The notes beneath the pieces were generated by a model. It searched no databases. It was not told where the DNA came from and worked only from the letters and a program-made list of their open reading frames with translations. Source: Plasmodiophora brassicae (lineage: Eukaryota; Endomyxa; Phytomyxea; Plasmodiophorida; Plasmodiophoridae). Taken from it: DNA of 64,000 nucleotides. Shown here piece by piece: positions 1 through 10,559 of this stretch. The stretch covers positions 1,116,001 through 1,180,000 of the forward strand of contig JASFAU010000004.1 of assembly GCA_039704465.1 (NCBI GenBank), given 5' to 3'. The first letter of the stretch is position 1. Every line of letters starts with the position of its first letter. The position numbers and the translations under genes are program-made.

Positions 1-1891
1 CTGCACTCGTCGAACCAGTCGACCTGCACCGCGTTTGGTGCGGCCATCCAGGTTGCTGTCGAGGTAGGTCATCTCCACAACGCTGCATATTTGGATTGAC
101 TGAATGGTTCGTGCTAGGCATTGGATGACTGCGGGGGCAAATTGCTTGTTATTCAGTCGAGTTTGCCCCGCACAGGGCTGGGCGCGTTGGACGATCGCGA
201 CAACCAGACGATCTACGCGACGGACAAAGAGAAGGAACTTTTCTTACCCCAAGACTCCTATTACCAGGTGTTAGCGACGACTTGCGCGGAGCGGTTCATC
301 GCCGTCGACCTGTTCGTGTGTGCCAACGCTTATGTCGATATCGCGACCGTCGGGGTCTTGTCGAACATGACCGGCGGACAAGTGTTTTACTACCCGGGTA
401 TTCGTCGCACGTGCTGCTTGTAAGTACCTCGCTCTTACTGTTGGATGTAGATTTCCACGCTGCCAAAGATGGCTACTCGTTGGAAAGTGATATCCTGACG
501 ACTTTGACTCGCGAGTCCGGCTTCGAAGGCGTCATGGTTGTTCGAACTTCCGCAGGACTAAAAGTCGCAGACCACTTTGGCAATTTCTTCCGCCGACATA
601 CGTCCGAAATCGAACTGCCGGCTATTGATTGTAAGCACCGTCTGATACTGGTGTTGGTAAACAATTCTCAGTACTGCTGCAGGCGATAAATCGTTTGCGG
701 TCCGGCTTGAGCATGAGTCAGCGCTCAGCGACAAATCTTTCGTCGGCATTCAAGCCGCTCTTCTGTATACGACCTTTAACGGCGAAAGACGTATTCGAGT
801 TCACACTGTTCGGGCACCATGCACCACATCCCTGCCCACTGTTTTTAGGCACTCCGACCTGTACGCGGTCGTCAATTTGTCTCTTCGACAGGTAGTGCTC
901 ACGTTGCTTTTACCATACACGTTTCTAAACGCAGGCCTTCACAGGCTGCGTTGCAAACCATTGAGCAGGGCGTTTCGTCGACGAGAAGTTCGTTGCGTCA
1001 AGCGGTGATTGATGTATTGCATACGTACCGCAAGCATTGCGCATCGGCTTCAAGCAGTGGGCAGCTCATTTTACCGGAATCCCTGAAGCTCTTACCGCTG
1101 TACACGCTGGGCCTGATGAAGTCGCCTATCCTGTATGATTGTGTACGCGCTGATGCGCGTGTGTATGCTCTCGGCGCGGCACAAGCCATGCCAATGGGAC
1201 AAGCGCTTTCGTTCTGCCTTCCCTCCGTATTCGCCCTGCACTCCTTGGCAAATACCGATATATGTGTCCAGCCTCTGGTTAGCAGCGTATCCAAGTGTGT
1301 CGCACGGTACTTATGCCAAACGTAGACTGATAACGAGGTCATGCAAATGCCCGAGTTCGAGCTTGCCTCAAGGGAGTTCATTGACGAGTTCGGAATCTAC
1401 CTGCTGGACAACGGCTGTGTGATTTACATCTTTGTCGGCGTTCAAGCGGACCCCAACCAAGGTCGTACAGTGTCGATCCGCTTTGGGACCTGCGATCTGA
1501 CATCATCATGGCAGTACTGGAATTGTTCGGCGTCGAAGACGTCCAGCTGTTCGATCCCAACGAACTTGTCGTCTACCCGAACGATGACCCTCGCAGTCTG
1601 GGTGCGTATCGATTGCCTGCTTCCCTTCGAGCATTGTTCTGATGTGAACGTGTCCCAGCTACCCGGACGTCAAACTTGATCGAGAAACTCAAGGTCGGGC
1701 GTCCGGCGTATTGTCCTGTGCGCATTGTGCACGACCGCAGTCCATATCTCCCCGATTTCAACGCGTGCCTGATCGAGGGCACGACGAGGCCGCCTGCGGG
1801 TTCGAAAATCCTGGAATCGGCTCCCGAGCTCATGTCCTACGTTGATTTCCTGTGCCATGTGCACCGTCAAATCCAAGATCGGATCATATAA
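1..1891 (+). CDS. SEC24: Sec24-like COPII coat subunit (3' part; 5' end outside window)
   Basis: Sec24 binds Sec23 and selects cargo for COPII vesicles leaving the ER. Eight exon segments are joined by seven short introns: 64-117, 398-450, 631-682, 892-944, about 1278-1325, 1462-1514 and 1602-1658, all GT-AG; the fifth is less certain. The spliced frame reads through the trunk domain (GGKLLVIQSSLP; then VDLFV, TGGQVFYYP), the beta-barrel region (LTRESGFEGVMVVR, NFFRR), AALLYTTFNGERRIRVHT, the helical domain (SLKLLPLYTLGLMKSP) and the C-terminal gelsolin-like domain (YLLDNGCVIYIFVG, LELFGVEDV). It ends PELMSYVDFLCHVHRQI and a TAA at 1889-1891. No frameshift or internal stop is visible after splicing, so the gene looks functional. 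Family assignment follows from the order of conserved blocks; the paralog type cannot be told because the N-terminus is missing. Confidence 0.9.
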
Positions 1892-2308
1892 ACCAGACAG
1901 ACCAGCATGCGGCTGACTTTGGATTTGGCGAGGAATGCTGCCCAACAGGTTCCGCACTCACGTTCCTATCTCTCGCGAGGTGAGGGGGTGCCCAATCATT
2001 ATGCCGCTACGTACATATTGTAGATAAGTACACCATCAAGACCATGGTGCGCCGGGCAGAACACGTAGCCGCAGCGACAGGCGGCCGCCGTCAGCGGGGC
2101 CAGGGTCACTGGTCCGTCCATCCGTTGCTCTCATATAGGAATGGGCCACTTGAGGGCAGTTCCGACCCTTTCGTTCGTGTTTGACATTCGAGAATTGCCG
2201 ACGCAGGACATGTTGGCGGCAGGCGTCGAGAATACTCCAGATCTCGGAATCATGATCCAAACATGATCCATGGGCCATTACCGAGGCGTCACCTCATAAT
2301 CCAAAACC
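1892..2308. other. Intergenic, no gene seen
   Basis: This 417-bp stretch lies between the Sec24 stop and the start of the secreted repeat protein. I see no splice-consistent ORF with coding character. It must hold the Sec24 3' UTR and the promoter of the next gene, but no clear promoter motif stands out. Confidence 0.5.
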
Positions 2309-3931
2309 ATGTCGAGCATCATCACGTTCGCTCTCATCACCGCCTTCTCGTTGCTCGTGTCGGCCCAAGGTTCTGCTTGACTGTCATCGGTGATCAGCCA
2401 CCTGACCATGTGTCATGCTGCAGGGCAAGGGCAGCCCGGAGCACCATGCAATCAATCTCCAGGAACGCTGTCGTGTGGCACGAACGCAGGACAGGGTGCC
2501 GTGCTGCAATGCGTCAATGGGCAGTACGTTCTGGTCCAGACCTGTAACATTGGTGCCAACACGGCTTGCGGTCTCATGAACGGCATTCCCTTCTGCCTGA
2601 CACCGGCGGAGGCGACTGCTCAAACGGCGCCAGCCACGATCGCGACCACGAAGCCCCCGGGTACAGAGCTGGAGTGTCGCAGGCAGAGTTGTGCTGTCTA
2701 AGACAACGGTGAATGTCCAGTGCAAACCTTCCAGGTCGGCCAGGCCTGCAACTTCCCGGTCGGAACGTTCGGCTGTGGACCTGCGAACGCGCAAGGCCAA
2801 GACGGGATCCTGGTCTGCATTCAGGGCGCATGGGTCCTCGCCGACCACTGCGACGATGAGGAGAACGTTCGCTGCACCATTGGTAACGCTGGCAACGTGA
2901 ACTTCCCCATCTGCCTGCCTCGGACGCCACCCGCTCAGGCGGCGGTGTCCGTTCCAGCCAGCCAGGCCCCTCCCGTCACTGGTGGGTCCACCCTCTAGTA
3001 GTAGAGGACGCAACATTCCCAGCTGACAGCCTGGGCTGCCTTTGTGCAGGTCAAGTTTTCCAGGCTGGGCAGGGGTGCAACCTGCCGATCGGGACGTTCG
3101 GTTGCGGACAGACTACTGCCCAAGGGCAGGACGAGATTCTGGTCTGCATCCAGAACGCGTGGGTCGTTGCCGACCACTGCGACGATGAGGAGAACGTTCG
3201 CTGCACCATTGGTAACGCTGGCAACGTCAACTTCCCCGTCTGCTTGCCTCGAGCGACAGCAGCTCAGCCGGCGGCGGCTACCGTTAACACCAATGTCGCA
3301 GCGAGCCAGGCCCCTCCCGTCACCGGTGACCCTCGCACCTTGCACAAGGGCACATCCCCGAATAACGATGACACTATATCTCTGTAGGTCAAGTGTTCCA
3401 GGTCGGCCAGGCCTGCAACTTGCCGATTGGGACGTTCGGTTGCGGACAGACTACTGCCCAAGGGCAGGACGAGATTCTGGTCTGCATCCAGGGCGCGTGG
3501 GTCCTTGCCGACCACTGCGACGACGAGGAAAACGTCCGCTGCACCATCGGTAACGCTGGCAACGTCAACTTCCCCGTCTGCTTGCCTCGAGCGACAGCAG
3601 CTCAGCCGGGTGCTACCGGTAGCACCAATGTCACAGCGAGCCAGGCCCCTCCCGTCACCGGTGACTTCCGCATCTTGCGCACGTGGGCACATCCCTGTAT
3701 AACGATGACACTATCTCTGTAGGTCAAGTGTTCCAGGTCGGGCAGGCCTGCAACTTGCCGATCGGGACGTTCGGTTGCGGACAGACTACTGCCCAAGGAC
3801 AGGATGAGATTCTGGTCTGCATCCAGGGCGCGTGGGTCCTTGCCGACCACTGCGACGACGAGGAGAACGTCCGCTGCACGATCGGCAACGCTGGCAACGT
3901 CAACTTCCCCGTCTGCAAGCCTCGCCAGTAG
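2309..3931 (+). CDS. Secreted protein with five tandem six-cysteine modules (CBM19-like)
   Basis: Six exons (2309-2369, 2424-2660, 2721-2981, 3050-3325, 3388-3660, 3723-3931) give a 438-aa protein. Exon 1 encodes only a signal peptide (MSSIITFALITAFSLLVSAQ). Each later exon encodes one module of about 70-90 residues with six cysteines in the order GxxC, (F/L)xCG, LxC, C, C, FxxC, plus W/Y after a G in the middle (QGAWVLADHC). All introns have the same phase, as expected of exon shuffling or tandem exon duplication. Modules 3 to 5 are nearly identical; module 1 is the most diverged and looks most like carbohydrate-binding module family 19 (a fungal chitin-binding fold), which is an inference from cysteine and aromatic spacing. 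Linkers between modules are Ala/Pro/Thr-rich (ASQAPPVTG). A surface, wall or spore-coat role is plausible. An AATAAA lies at 4015-4020. Confidence 0.8.
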
Positions 3932-4014
3932 AGTCATCAACGCTCTGCCTCACCGTTCTGCAACCGACCACCGGTGTGAAACCGACCACCTTTCTGAAAC
4001 CGACCAACTTCATC

Positions 4015-4020
4015 AATAAA
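4015..4020 (+). promoter_or_regulatory. Polyadenylation-signal-like AATAAA
   Basis: An AATAAA hexamer sits 84 bp after the stop of the secreted repeat protein, after three degenerate copies of an AAACCGACCA-type unit (3961-4010). Position suggests the 3' end signal of that gene; poly(A) use is not shown by the sequence alone. Confidence 0.4.
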
Positions 4021-4403
4021 ACAACTCGTTTGCTGTGGTCAGAGGCTCGGGATTAAAGCGGTTTGGATGAACGATCTGTTACGTTACGTACGTCGTGTCT
4101 CGATGCTGCCCGAGCAGTCTGGGCAGATCGTGGAATGGGCTGAACGCGAAGCCGTTATCGTCAGGCTTGGCGCGCCCCCGGCACCAGTCGTCCTACAGTA
4201 GATTCGTGCCATTCGGAACACCAGGCGGGTTACAAAGCGGGGTCACCCATTGCAGACAGTTACAGGAACCGTAATTGGAGAACAATTGGAGTTGGCAGGA
4301 TACTACTGAGTATCCTCCGGTACGGGACAAGCAGTAATCGTTTCCAACAAGGTTGTATTCTGCCTGGACATTCCAGGTACGATACAGGGCGAAGCTCGCC
4401 ACG
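4021..4403. other. Convergent 3' intergenic region
   Basis: This segment lies between the 3' ends of the secreted repeat protein and the receptor gene. A minus-strand open frame covers 4193-4621 but has no domain signal, and the receptor frame already stops at 4404, so I treat it as 3' UTR and spacer. Confidence 0.4.
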
Positions 4404-7067
4404 TCAGGCGGTAGATCCAGTCGTGCTGGCGGCGCCCCGAATGGCGCTGCTGAAATTGCCCTGCGCCCCTGTTCGCATCTGAGTCGAGGCGGGCTTATGG
4501 TCGCCAAGGACGCTCGGCGGGCGGGTCTGCTGGTTGTTCGTCGACCCATCCATCGCCTTGATCTCCGCGATCGTGTACGCCGACATGATGAGGAACTTCG
4601 GGATGAACAGGCTGCCAACACACGCCAGAACGAGCAGGAACGTCGCCGTCGTGCGAATCAGAAGCGACACGGTCGGGTTCCCCACCATAGCCACCAAGGT
4701 TGGCACGGCCAGCGCTGACACGATCGCCACCGTGTACATGCAGATCGCTATTGCAAGACGTTCAGTGATCCAGGACGTCACCAGGCGCACCACACGATTA
4801 CCAATGTGTTTGCTCTCGTTGAACAGTAGTAGCGGGACCTGCAGGACAGCACCGTTCAGTGACCAATCAACGTTCAGACGCAACGGTAATGGTTACGTTG
4901 CGGGTGCGATAGGCGAGCATGGTTCCCCATGCGATCACGGCGGCCATGACGAGGCCAATGGCGTACAGACCAGCAGGGTGGTAATCGCATTGGTCGACGT
5001 ACGGGAGGAGCGCAAACGTCAGCGATGCCGATGGGCATTGCTGCGGAGCCTGGAACACTTTCCTGGCGGGTGACGTGGTCCCCTGGATGACCATCCAGAC
5101 GGCCAGCAGCGCTACGTTGAACAGCATGAAAGCAGCAAGTCGAACAGCAAGGTCCACGTTAGAGATGATGTGCTTGCTGGTGGAGGTCATGCTGAACACC
5201 TGCGTCACGCGCCACGTCTTGAAGAACAACGCGCCGAACATCAACGAGAAGCCCAGGGTCGTCAGCCAGGCCGTCGACCAGCACGACGACGACGACACGG
5301 GAAGCGTCCCCGACGTGATATTCGACAGAAGCAGCATGATGGCCCCCAGACAGATGGTGACGCAGAACAAGGGCGATGCCGATGCGATCACTGGATGATG
5401 CGTGTACGCAGCAATTACACCCAGGACGATCACCACAGCGACGGTACCGATTGCGACCAGGACGATATTGATGACCCAAGCCCATTGCTTGGCCTCGACC
5501 GCCTGGATGCACTGCTGTGGTAGGGCCTGGATCCCGTGTAACATCTGAACCAGCTGGCACTCCATCGTCCGCAGCGCGTCGTCCGGTGAAATCTTCTTCA
5601 GGAGAGCGGCGTTGACGGCGTTGTAGACGACCGCGGACGAGTCCTGGTAGTTGGGGGAGGCGGCGGTCGACCATCGCGGCACCGTGTAGTTCTCGGGGAC
5701 GGTCACGTCGCAGACCTGCAGCCCGCTGTCCGAGGCGTTACAGAGCCCGCGCCCGAAATAGATGTCCTTGTTGACCGGCATGTAGTTGATGCGGTGGAAG
5801 TTCCACTTCTGTGTCTGCTCCGAGACGATGACGGAAACGGCGTGGGCCGCGGCACGCTGGTTCGTGGCCGACTTCGACACGGCGACCATGAACCCGCCGA
5901 GCGTCCCGTGCGATGTGGTTCCAGGGCCTGCACAGAAACGCGATGTCGGTGGCAGCGTCACGCTATAGACGTTCGACGACGTGACCGTCGTTAGGGAGTA
6001 GTGTGATGCCGGTGAGGGAGCCGAGCGCACCGGTCGCCCTGATATTGGAGATCGCATACGGCCAGTTCCGCATGAACGCTGCGTTCATGCCCAGGTACAT
6101 ATTAAGCGTTTCCTACAATAACGGGTGCGATTAGACCATGACAAAGGGCATCTCAGGGGGCGGTCATACCGTCTCCGTATAGCCGGTGACAGCAGGGCCG
6201 GATATCGTATCCGTCCAGTGGACCATGCGGCGGAGTGCCTTCAGGGCCGCTGGGTTGTTGACGGTCACTCGTTTATCGGATTCGACAACGTTGCCGCCAC
6301 CGTGCGACGTCACCAACTAGCACAATAGCATAAACGGAACGGCAGGCGAATGCCGAACAAGGACCACTACCTCGAGTACATCGCAAGTCAGACCTTCGTA
6401 GGCCCGCCCTTGCCAGACATACCCGACGAACGCGTTATTGCTCGGACGTTCGCCATCCTTGCAAATTGTCAGGCTGGGCGTGTATGGCAACCGCGTCGGT
6501 CCCGACCTGGATCGTTTGCGCCATGTGCTCGAGCTCGGCCCAGGTGGTGGGCGGATGATCGAAATTGTACTTGGCGAGCAGGTCCTTTCGGTAGTAAAGG
6601 AAGCCGCTGTCGATGAACCAAGGGGCGGCAACCTGGACGCCGTTCACGGTTGCAAATTGCCGTTCATTGTCGACCGGTGCCTCCAGCTGTGCCTCGGTCA
6701 ACAGGGTTGACATATCGGATAGGTGCTCGGCCAAGTCGCCCGGCCAGATCACGTCGATGAAGACAACTGCCATCTGCGGGTCCTTCGCCTGGAAATGCTG
6801 CGTCAGGTACAGGAACTGGTCGTTGACGTCGCTGTTCAACTCATCCATCAGAATGGCAACCGGGCGGTCACGCGGACGCTTCACTGACTGCGGCAGCGTC
6901 GTGGTGGTGAGTATCGGGTCTGCCGAATCGTCCATGATGTTGATGGTGACCCGGTCAGAGTTCCCTCCTCCGTAACATGTCGTACACGACGACAAATTCG
7001 ACAGCTTGAGCGCACCGGCTAGGTACCCGCCGGACAGCAACGCCAGCCACAGCCGGTGCATAGCCAT
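4404..7067 (-). CDS. 7TM receptor (class C-like) with bacterial-type solute-binding ectodomain
   Basis: Six exons (7067-6507, 6457-6371, 6316-6170, 6112-5986, 5927-4897, 4838-4404) encode 795 aa. A signal peptide (MAMHRLWLALLSGGYLAGA) is followed by residues about 45-360 that read as a family 1 extracellular solute-binding protein of ABC sugar importers: IDVIWPGDLAEHL, APWFIDSGFLYYRKDLL, GYVWQGRAYEGLTC, NAAFMRNWPYA, GTLGGFMVAVSK. Residues about 455-731 hold seven hydrophobic helices with class C receptor features (FKTWRV after TM3, AYRTRNV before a VPLLLFNESKHIG segment leading to TM6). The tail is short and Ser/Thr-rich. The likely role is sensing an extracellular sugar or other small solute and signalling inward; the ligand is unknown. 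GABA-B and mGlu receptors instead carry a type I (LIVBP-like) ectodomain. All six exons join in frame. Confidence 0.85.
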
Positions 7068-7559
7068 CGTTTCCACCGCTCTCGGAACCGCCCACTGTCC
7101 ACGCTCGACAGCCAGCCAGTCCCAGGCCAGCTCACGACACGGGACATGCAGGCTGGCAGCCCCTGGCGGCTGGCACGCACCGTTCACCTCGTGGTGGCAC
7201 GCGGTGACGACACACAATGGCCAATGGCCCGTTCTGTGACTGTGAACGTCAGCTGGCGTATCATCTGACGGCCAATCCCATCCGCCAGCGGAAACGGCGC
7301 GCTGCCTGTCCATCACGGATGATACCGTTAACCCGCGGCTACATCGAGTGAGGTCACAGCAACAACGCCTCCCCGTCGCCGTCGACCGCTCGCACGTCAC
7401 AATGGCCTGGATGTCGGGGACTGGCGGTTGCGGGCAGAACTTAGGACCGAGTCCTAGGATCTGTAGCTATGCCTTCAGAACGGTCGCCACTGGTTCTGGG
7501 AGCAGGTTGTGGTGTTTGAAGTTCAGGAATCTCGGGAACGAGAGCTTGGATCGTATGGT
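7068..7559. other. Receptor 5' flank and a dispersed repeat copy
   Basis: The first part is upstream of the receptor. From about 7408 (TGGATGTCGGGGACTGGC) to 7600 the sequence matches 14041-14195 with scattered differences, so it is one of two copies of a dispersed repeat; the other copy abuts the Penelope-like remnant. No gene is seen. Confidence 0.5.
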
Positions 7560-8000
7560 GCGTGCTAGTTCGGCGGTGGCTCGTGCAACAGTTGGATGAC
7601 GACGTAATCACCTCCGGCGTGATAGTAAAGCCATGCCAGACGTTCCTCCAAGTCGGGCGACATGTGCTGCACGATCACTTGGTCGGTGGCTTTCACCAGA
7701 TCGGCCTGTTGACGACTGTCGTAATCCAACGGTATTCCTGGACGAGTCGCTCACGACGTCGGGTGCAACAGGCGTCCCGGATCGAGTCCGCTGCGCCCCC
7801 AGAAGAATGCGAATCTTCCTGGTGTACGCGAACCGGATCCAGCCGCAGATTGCAACGTACGACGTCGACGGGCGTACGCCGATTGATCACGCGCCGACCT
7901 CTCGTGAGGCCGTCGCCGTCGTCAAACAGTTCATGGGGCGTGACCCGGACAGTGCCCGGTTCGCAGTGGTCGCCATCGTCGAACCACAGGACAGCTGAAC
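7560..8000. pseudogene. Mosaic pseudogene block: PI4K-like piece plus ubiquitin hydrolase C-terminus
   Basis: About 7600-7715 resembles, on the minus strand, a block also present at 21750-21870 that contains a piece of the PI4-kinase pseudogene (compare 23910-24010). From about 7727 the orientation flips: the plus strand reads an unidentified segment (FLVYANRIQPQIATYDV) followed by DGRTPIDHAPTSREAVAVV to VAIVEPQDS and a stop at 7998, which is the C-terminal part of the ubiquitin hydrolase gene at 24920-25875. No complete gene can be built from it. It shares its parts and their order with 21470-21960, so it is a copied composite rather than independent insertions. Confidence 0.65.
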
Positions 8001-8340
8001 CAGTTTGTTGGATTGTAAACGAACGGGCCAGATTTGTGAATGCCGGCTGCGCCTCCGATCAGAGCGTTCGTACAGCGTTGACCGGTCGTTGGGTGCGTTC
8101 TCGTTCTTCAATCGCAAGCGGGGGCGACGCGCGCGTATACAGCGGAAACGATTGGGACCATAATGCATGTTCATGCCAAGAGACGAAATGACAGTGCCTT
8201 CCAGACGACGTAACGGTTGTGCAGGGGTTGCAGGTGGCGGAAGGCCGATCCGCGCCTGTGTTGCAGAGACAGACAGGGTTGACAATCAATGCACGCTGCC
8301 AGCCTGCCGCTCAAGAGCAGTCAACCGCCAGAGTCTCCTA
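8001..8340 (+). repeat. Copy of the ubiquitin-hydrolase 3' flank
   Basis: From the pseudogene stop to about 8230 the sequence follows the 3' flank of the intact hydrolase gene (24919 down to about 24700, opposite strand), including a block found again as a fragment at about 14820-14960 (CATGAACATGCATTATGG type). It shows that the duplicated segment extended well past the coding part. Confidence 0.6.
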
Positions 8341-8348
8341 CAGACAGG

Positions 8349-8352
8349 TCGT

Positions 8353-8392
<40 letters not shown>

Positions 8393-8397
8393 TGTGT
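8349..8397 (+). repeat. (GT)n microsatellite
   Basis: A nearly pure GT dinucleotide tract of roughly 45 bp. The orthologous position in the related copy (about 24670-24690) has only a few GT units, so the expansion is specific to this copy. Confidence 0.9.
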
Positions 8398-8403
8398 AAC
8401 GTG

Positions 8404-9421
8404 GCACCCCCGCTGTGGCGCGTGACCTGGATAGTTTAGCCACTCGGACGCTAAGCGGTACGACCGGGATTCTCGGCCACATAACGATTCGGTGTTGCTG
8501 GGAAGGTATGAGCAGCAACCAGGGCAGGTCGTGCGACGCCGTGCCCGCTGGGCGCCAGCAGAACGCGCAGTCAACGAGGCAGCTGCCTCGTCTACGTCGT
8601 GCGCTGGCGCGGGGCCTGCGCAGCCTGGGCGCGTGCCTGTCACCCCCGGATGTCCTCGACGACCTGGCAACCTGCGACACAAGGTCCAGTCCCGCACCTG
8701 AACTGGCAGCACCTTCTGGAGTGTCTCCACCAGCGCCACCACCCGGACCTCCGGGCGCCCCAGGTTCGTCAACCAGAGGTACATTCCACGATGCCGTTCT
8801 GAGTAGCGCAGGCGCCCCGTCACCACCCGGAGGACCTGTCGCAATTCGATCGTCAGGCACGGCTCGTCCGGGCTGGAAACCGCACCCGGAACGTCCCAGG
8901 AACAATGGTAGTCCATCAGTTCCTGGGACGTTCCGGGTTCGGTTTCCAGCCCGGACGAGCCGTGCCTGACGATCGAATTGCGACAGGTCCTCCGGGTGGT
9001 GACGGGGCGCCTGCACTACTCAGAACAGCATCGCGGAATGTACCTCTGGTTGACGAACCTGGGGCGCCCGGAGGTCCGGGTGGTGGCGCTGGTGGAGACA
9101 CTCCAGAAGGTGCTGCCAGTTCAGGTGCGGGACTGGACCTTGTGTCGCAGGTTGCCAGGTCGTCGAGGACATCCGGGGGTGACAGGCACGCGCCCAGGCT
9201 GCGCAGGCCCCGCGCCAGCGCACGACGTAGACGAGGCAGCTGCCTCGTTGACTGCGCGTTCTGCTGGCGCCCAGCGGGCACGGCGTCGCACGACCTGCCC
9301 TGGTTGCTGCTCATACCTTCCCAGCAACACCGAATCGTTATGTGGCCGAGAATCCCGGTCGTACCGCTTAGCGTCCGAGTGGCTAACTATCTGCATAGGG
9401 CACGCGCCAATGCGGGGGTGC
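8404..9421. repeat. Large inverted duplication, about 500-bp arms, 15-bp spacer
   Basis: Arms about 8404-8903 and 8919-9421 are reverse complements with a small number of substitutions (for example GCACCCG against GAACCCG near the centre) and a few indels near the outer ends. A third single copy lies at about 24165-24670. One frame reads WDVPGAVSSPDE, VTGRL and LTNLGRPEVRVVALVE, which looks like a fragment of a real protein; I considered a GPI transamidase PIG-T piece but cannot support it. The structure would form a very long hairpin as single strand or RNA. Confidence 0.9.
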
Positions 9422-9599
9422 GCAGACACACGGGGGTCTTCCCGCGGGATGACACCCCCAGTTGATCCCGCGGGACGAAAAATGCCATTCGTCCCGCGAG
9501 CTGTTGCTTTCCGCAATCGTCCTGCCGCCTGCGGGACTGCGGGTGCCCGCGTGGCTCGTGCGCTGTCCGTGACCAGCGCTGCGCATTTCTGAGCGGTGT

Positions 9600-9705
9600 G
9601 TGGATGGCGAGCATTGATCTGGCTGAGATCGAGATGGCGAGCATTGATCTGGTTGAGATCGAGATGGCGAGCATTGATCTGGTTGAGATCGAGATGGCGG
9701 GCATT
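9600..9705 (+). repeat. 30-bp minisatellite, about 3.4 units
   Basis: Tandem copies of a 30-bp unit starting GAGATGGCGAGCATTGATCT. The plus frame would read repeated EMASIDLVEI, but the surrounding frame has no other coding signs. Downstream (9720-9870) is a short tract with repeated AACCGGTTT-like words. Confidence 0.85.
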
Positions 9706-10200
9706 GAGGAGGCCGCCGTGGGCGGTCGGCGCGGTTTGGTTTCGAACCAGAAAACCGGGAACCAAACCGAAACTGCGCGGTTTGGGTTCCAGGTGGACCC
9801 AATTAGTTTGGTTAGTTCGAGGTCCGCCCAAACCGGTTGTTCCGGTGGAACCGGTTTGAACCGAGGTTCGCACTGGGTGGTCCGGCGTCCGCATAGTGGC
9901 CCCAGCGCCGCCCGTATCGCGTTCGAAGCAGTTTGGGAGCGTAAGAGGTCTGTTCTCGTGTCTGCTATGCCTGGTCATCGCCCATATTGAGCAAGCATCA
10001 TCGACTACGGTTTGTCGTCATCGTCTGAGACTGGTGTCGAGTATATTCCCCCTAAGCTGGATGGCAATCAGCAACGCGGCCTCGCCGACAATGTCGATGT
10101 CGTCGAACTTCTTCTGAAGGAGTTGGGTTAGGGACCTTTACGCCACACACTGTCGTGGTTCACATGAACCACGGTTTGTTGGTTTGGTTTGTTTGGTTCC
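9706..10200. other. No gene recognised; possible short coding remnant
   Basis: The plus frame near 10035-10131 ends with DNVDVVELLLKELG and a stop, which has coding character, but no start or upstream exons could be joined. The rest is spacer with low-complexity AAACC/GGTTT words. Confidence 0.3.
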
Positions 10201-10559
10201 GGTTTGTAGCTATGAAGTCGGTCGCGTGAAAATGAAAGCAGTTCGACGGCATCAGCCGTCGATTGGCCAGTGATGACCAGGTGGTCATCGTCATCAGCGG
10301 ACGTTGCCGCAGGGTGAAGAGCACCGTAGAGCGACTGGGTAATCTCCTGAACGTGAGGGTCGTCACCCGGTCCGTTGAACACAATATGAAGTCGGTCGCG
10401 TGAAAATGAAAGCAGCTCGACGCCATCATACTTCGAAACACGCGCAGAGAGCTGCACCGACACGCCGGCCCTGGCAACGAACCGGTGCAGGTACTCGCTG
10501 ACGGCAGCGGCCGTCGATTGGTCGGTGATGGTATACTCCTGGTCGACCTCCATCGCCAT
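10128..10559 (-). CDS. Uncharacterised repeat-domain protein, left copy
   Basis: A 143-aa frame begins MAMEVDQEYTITDQSTA and continues with YLHRFVARAGVSVQL, KYDGVELLSFSRDRLHIVFNG and DDPHVQEITQSLYGALHP. The unit then starts again (HLVITGQSTADAV), so the protein has internal repetition. It is the mirror copy of 10577-11008 across a 21-bp spacer. The C-terminal part repeats the ELLSFSRDRLH block, which points to a secondary local duplication. I do not recognise the domain. It may be a pseudogene copy of the right-hand gene. Confidence 0.4.
   Translation of the reverse strand: MAMEVDQEYTITDQSTAAAVSEYLHRFVARAGVSVQLSARVSKYDGVELLSFSRDRLHIVFNGPGDDPHVQEITQSLYGALHPAATSADDDDHLVITGQSTADAVELLSFSRDRLHSYKPEPNKPNQQTVVHVNHDSVWRKGP

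Noticed and set aside
4193..4621. Minus-strand ORF as an extra receptor exon
   Set aside because: The receptor frame ends in a stop at 4404 after a plausible tail, and no splice pair makes the ORF continuous with it.
8415..9465. Long overlapping open frames on both strands of the 500-bp repeat as genes
   Set aside because: They are open in several frames at once because of high GC, and the same frames appear in mirror image; no consistent domain or splice structure.
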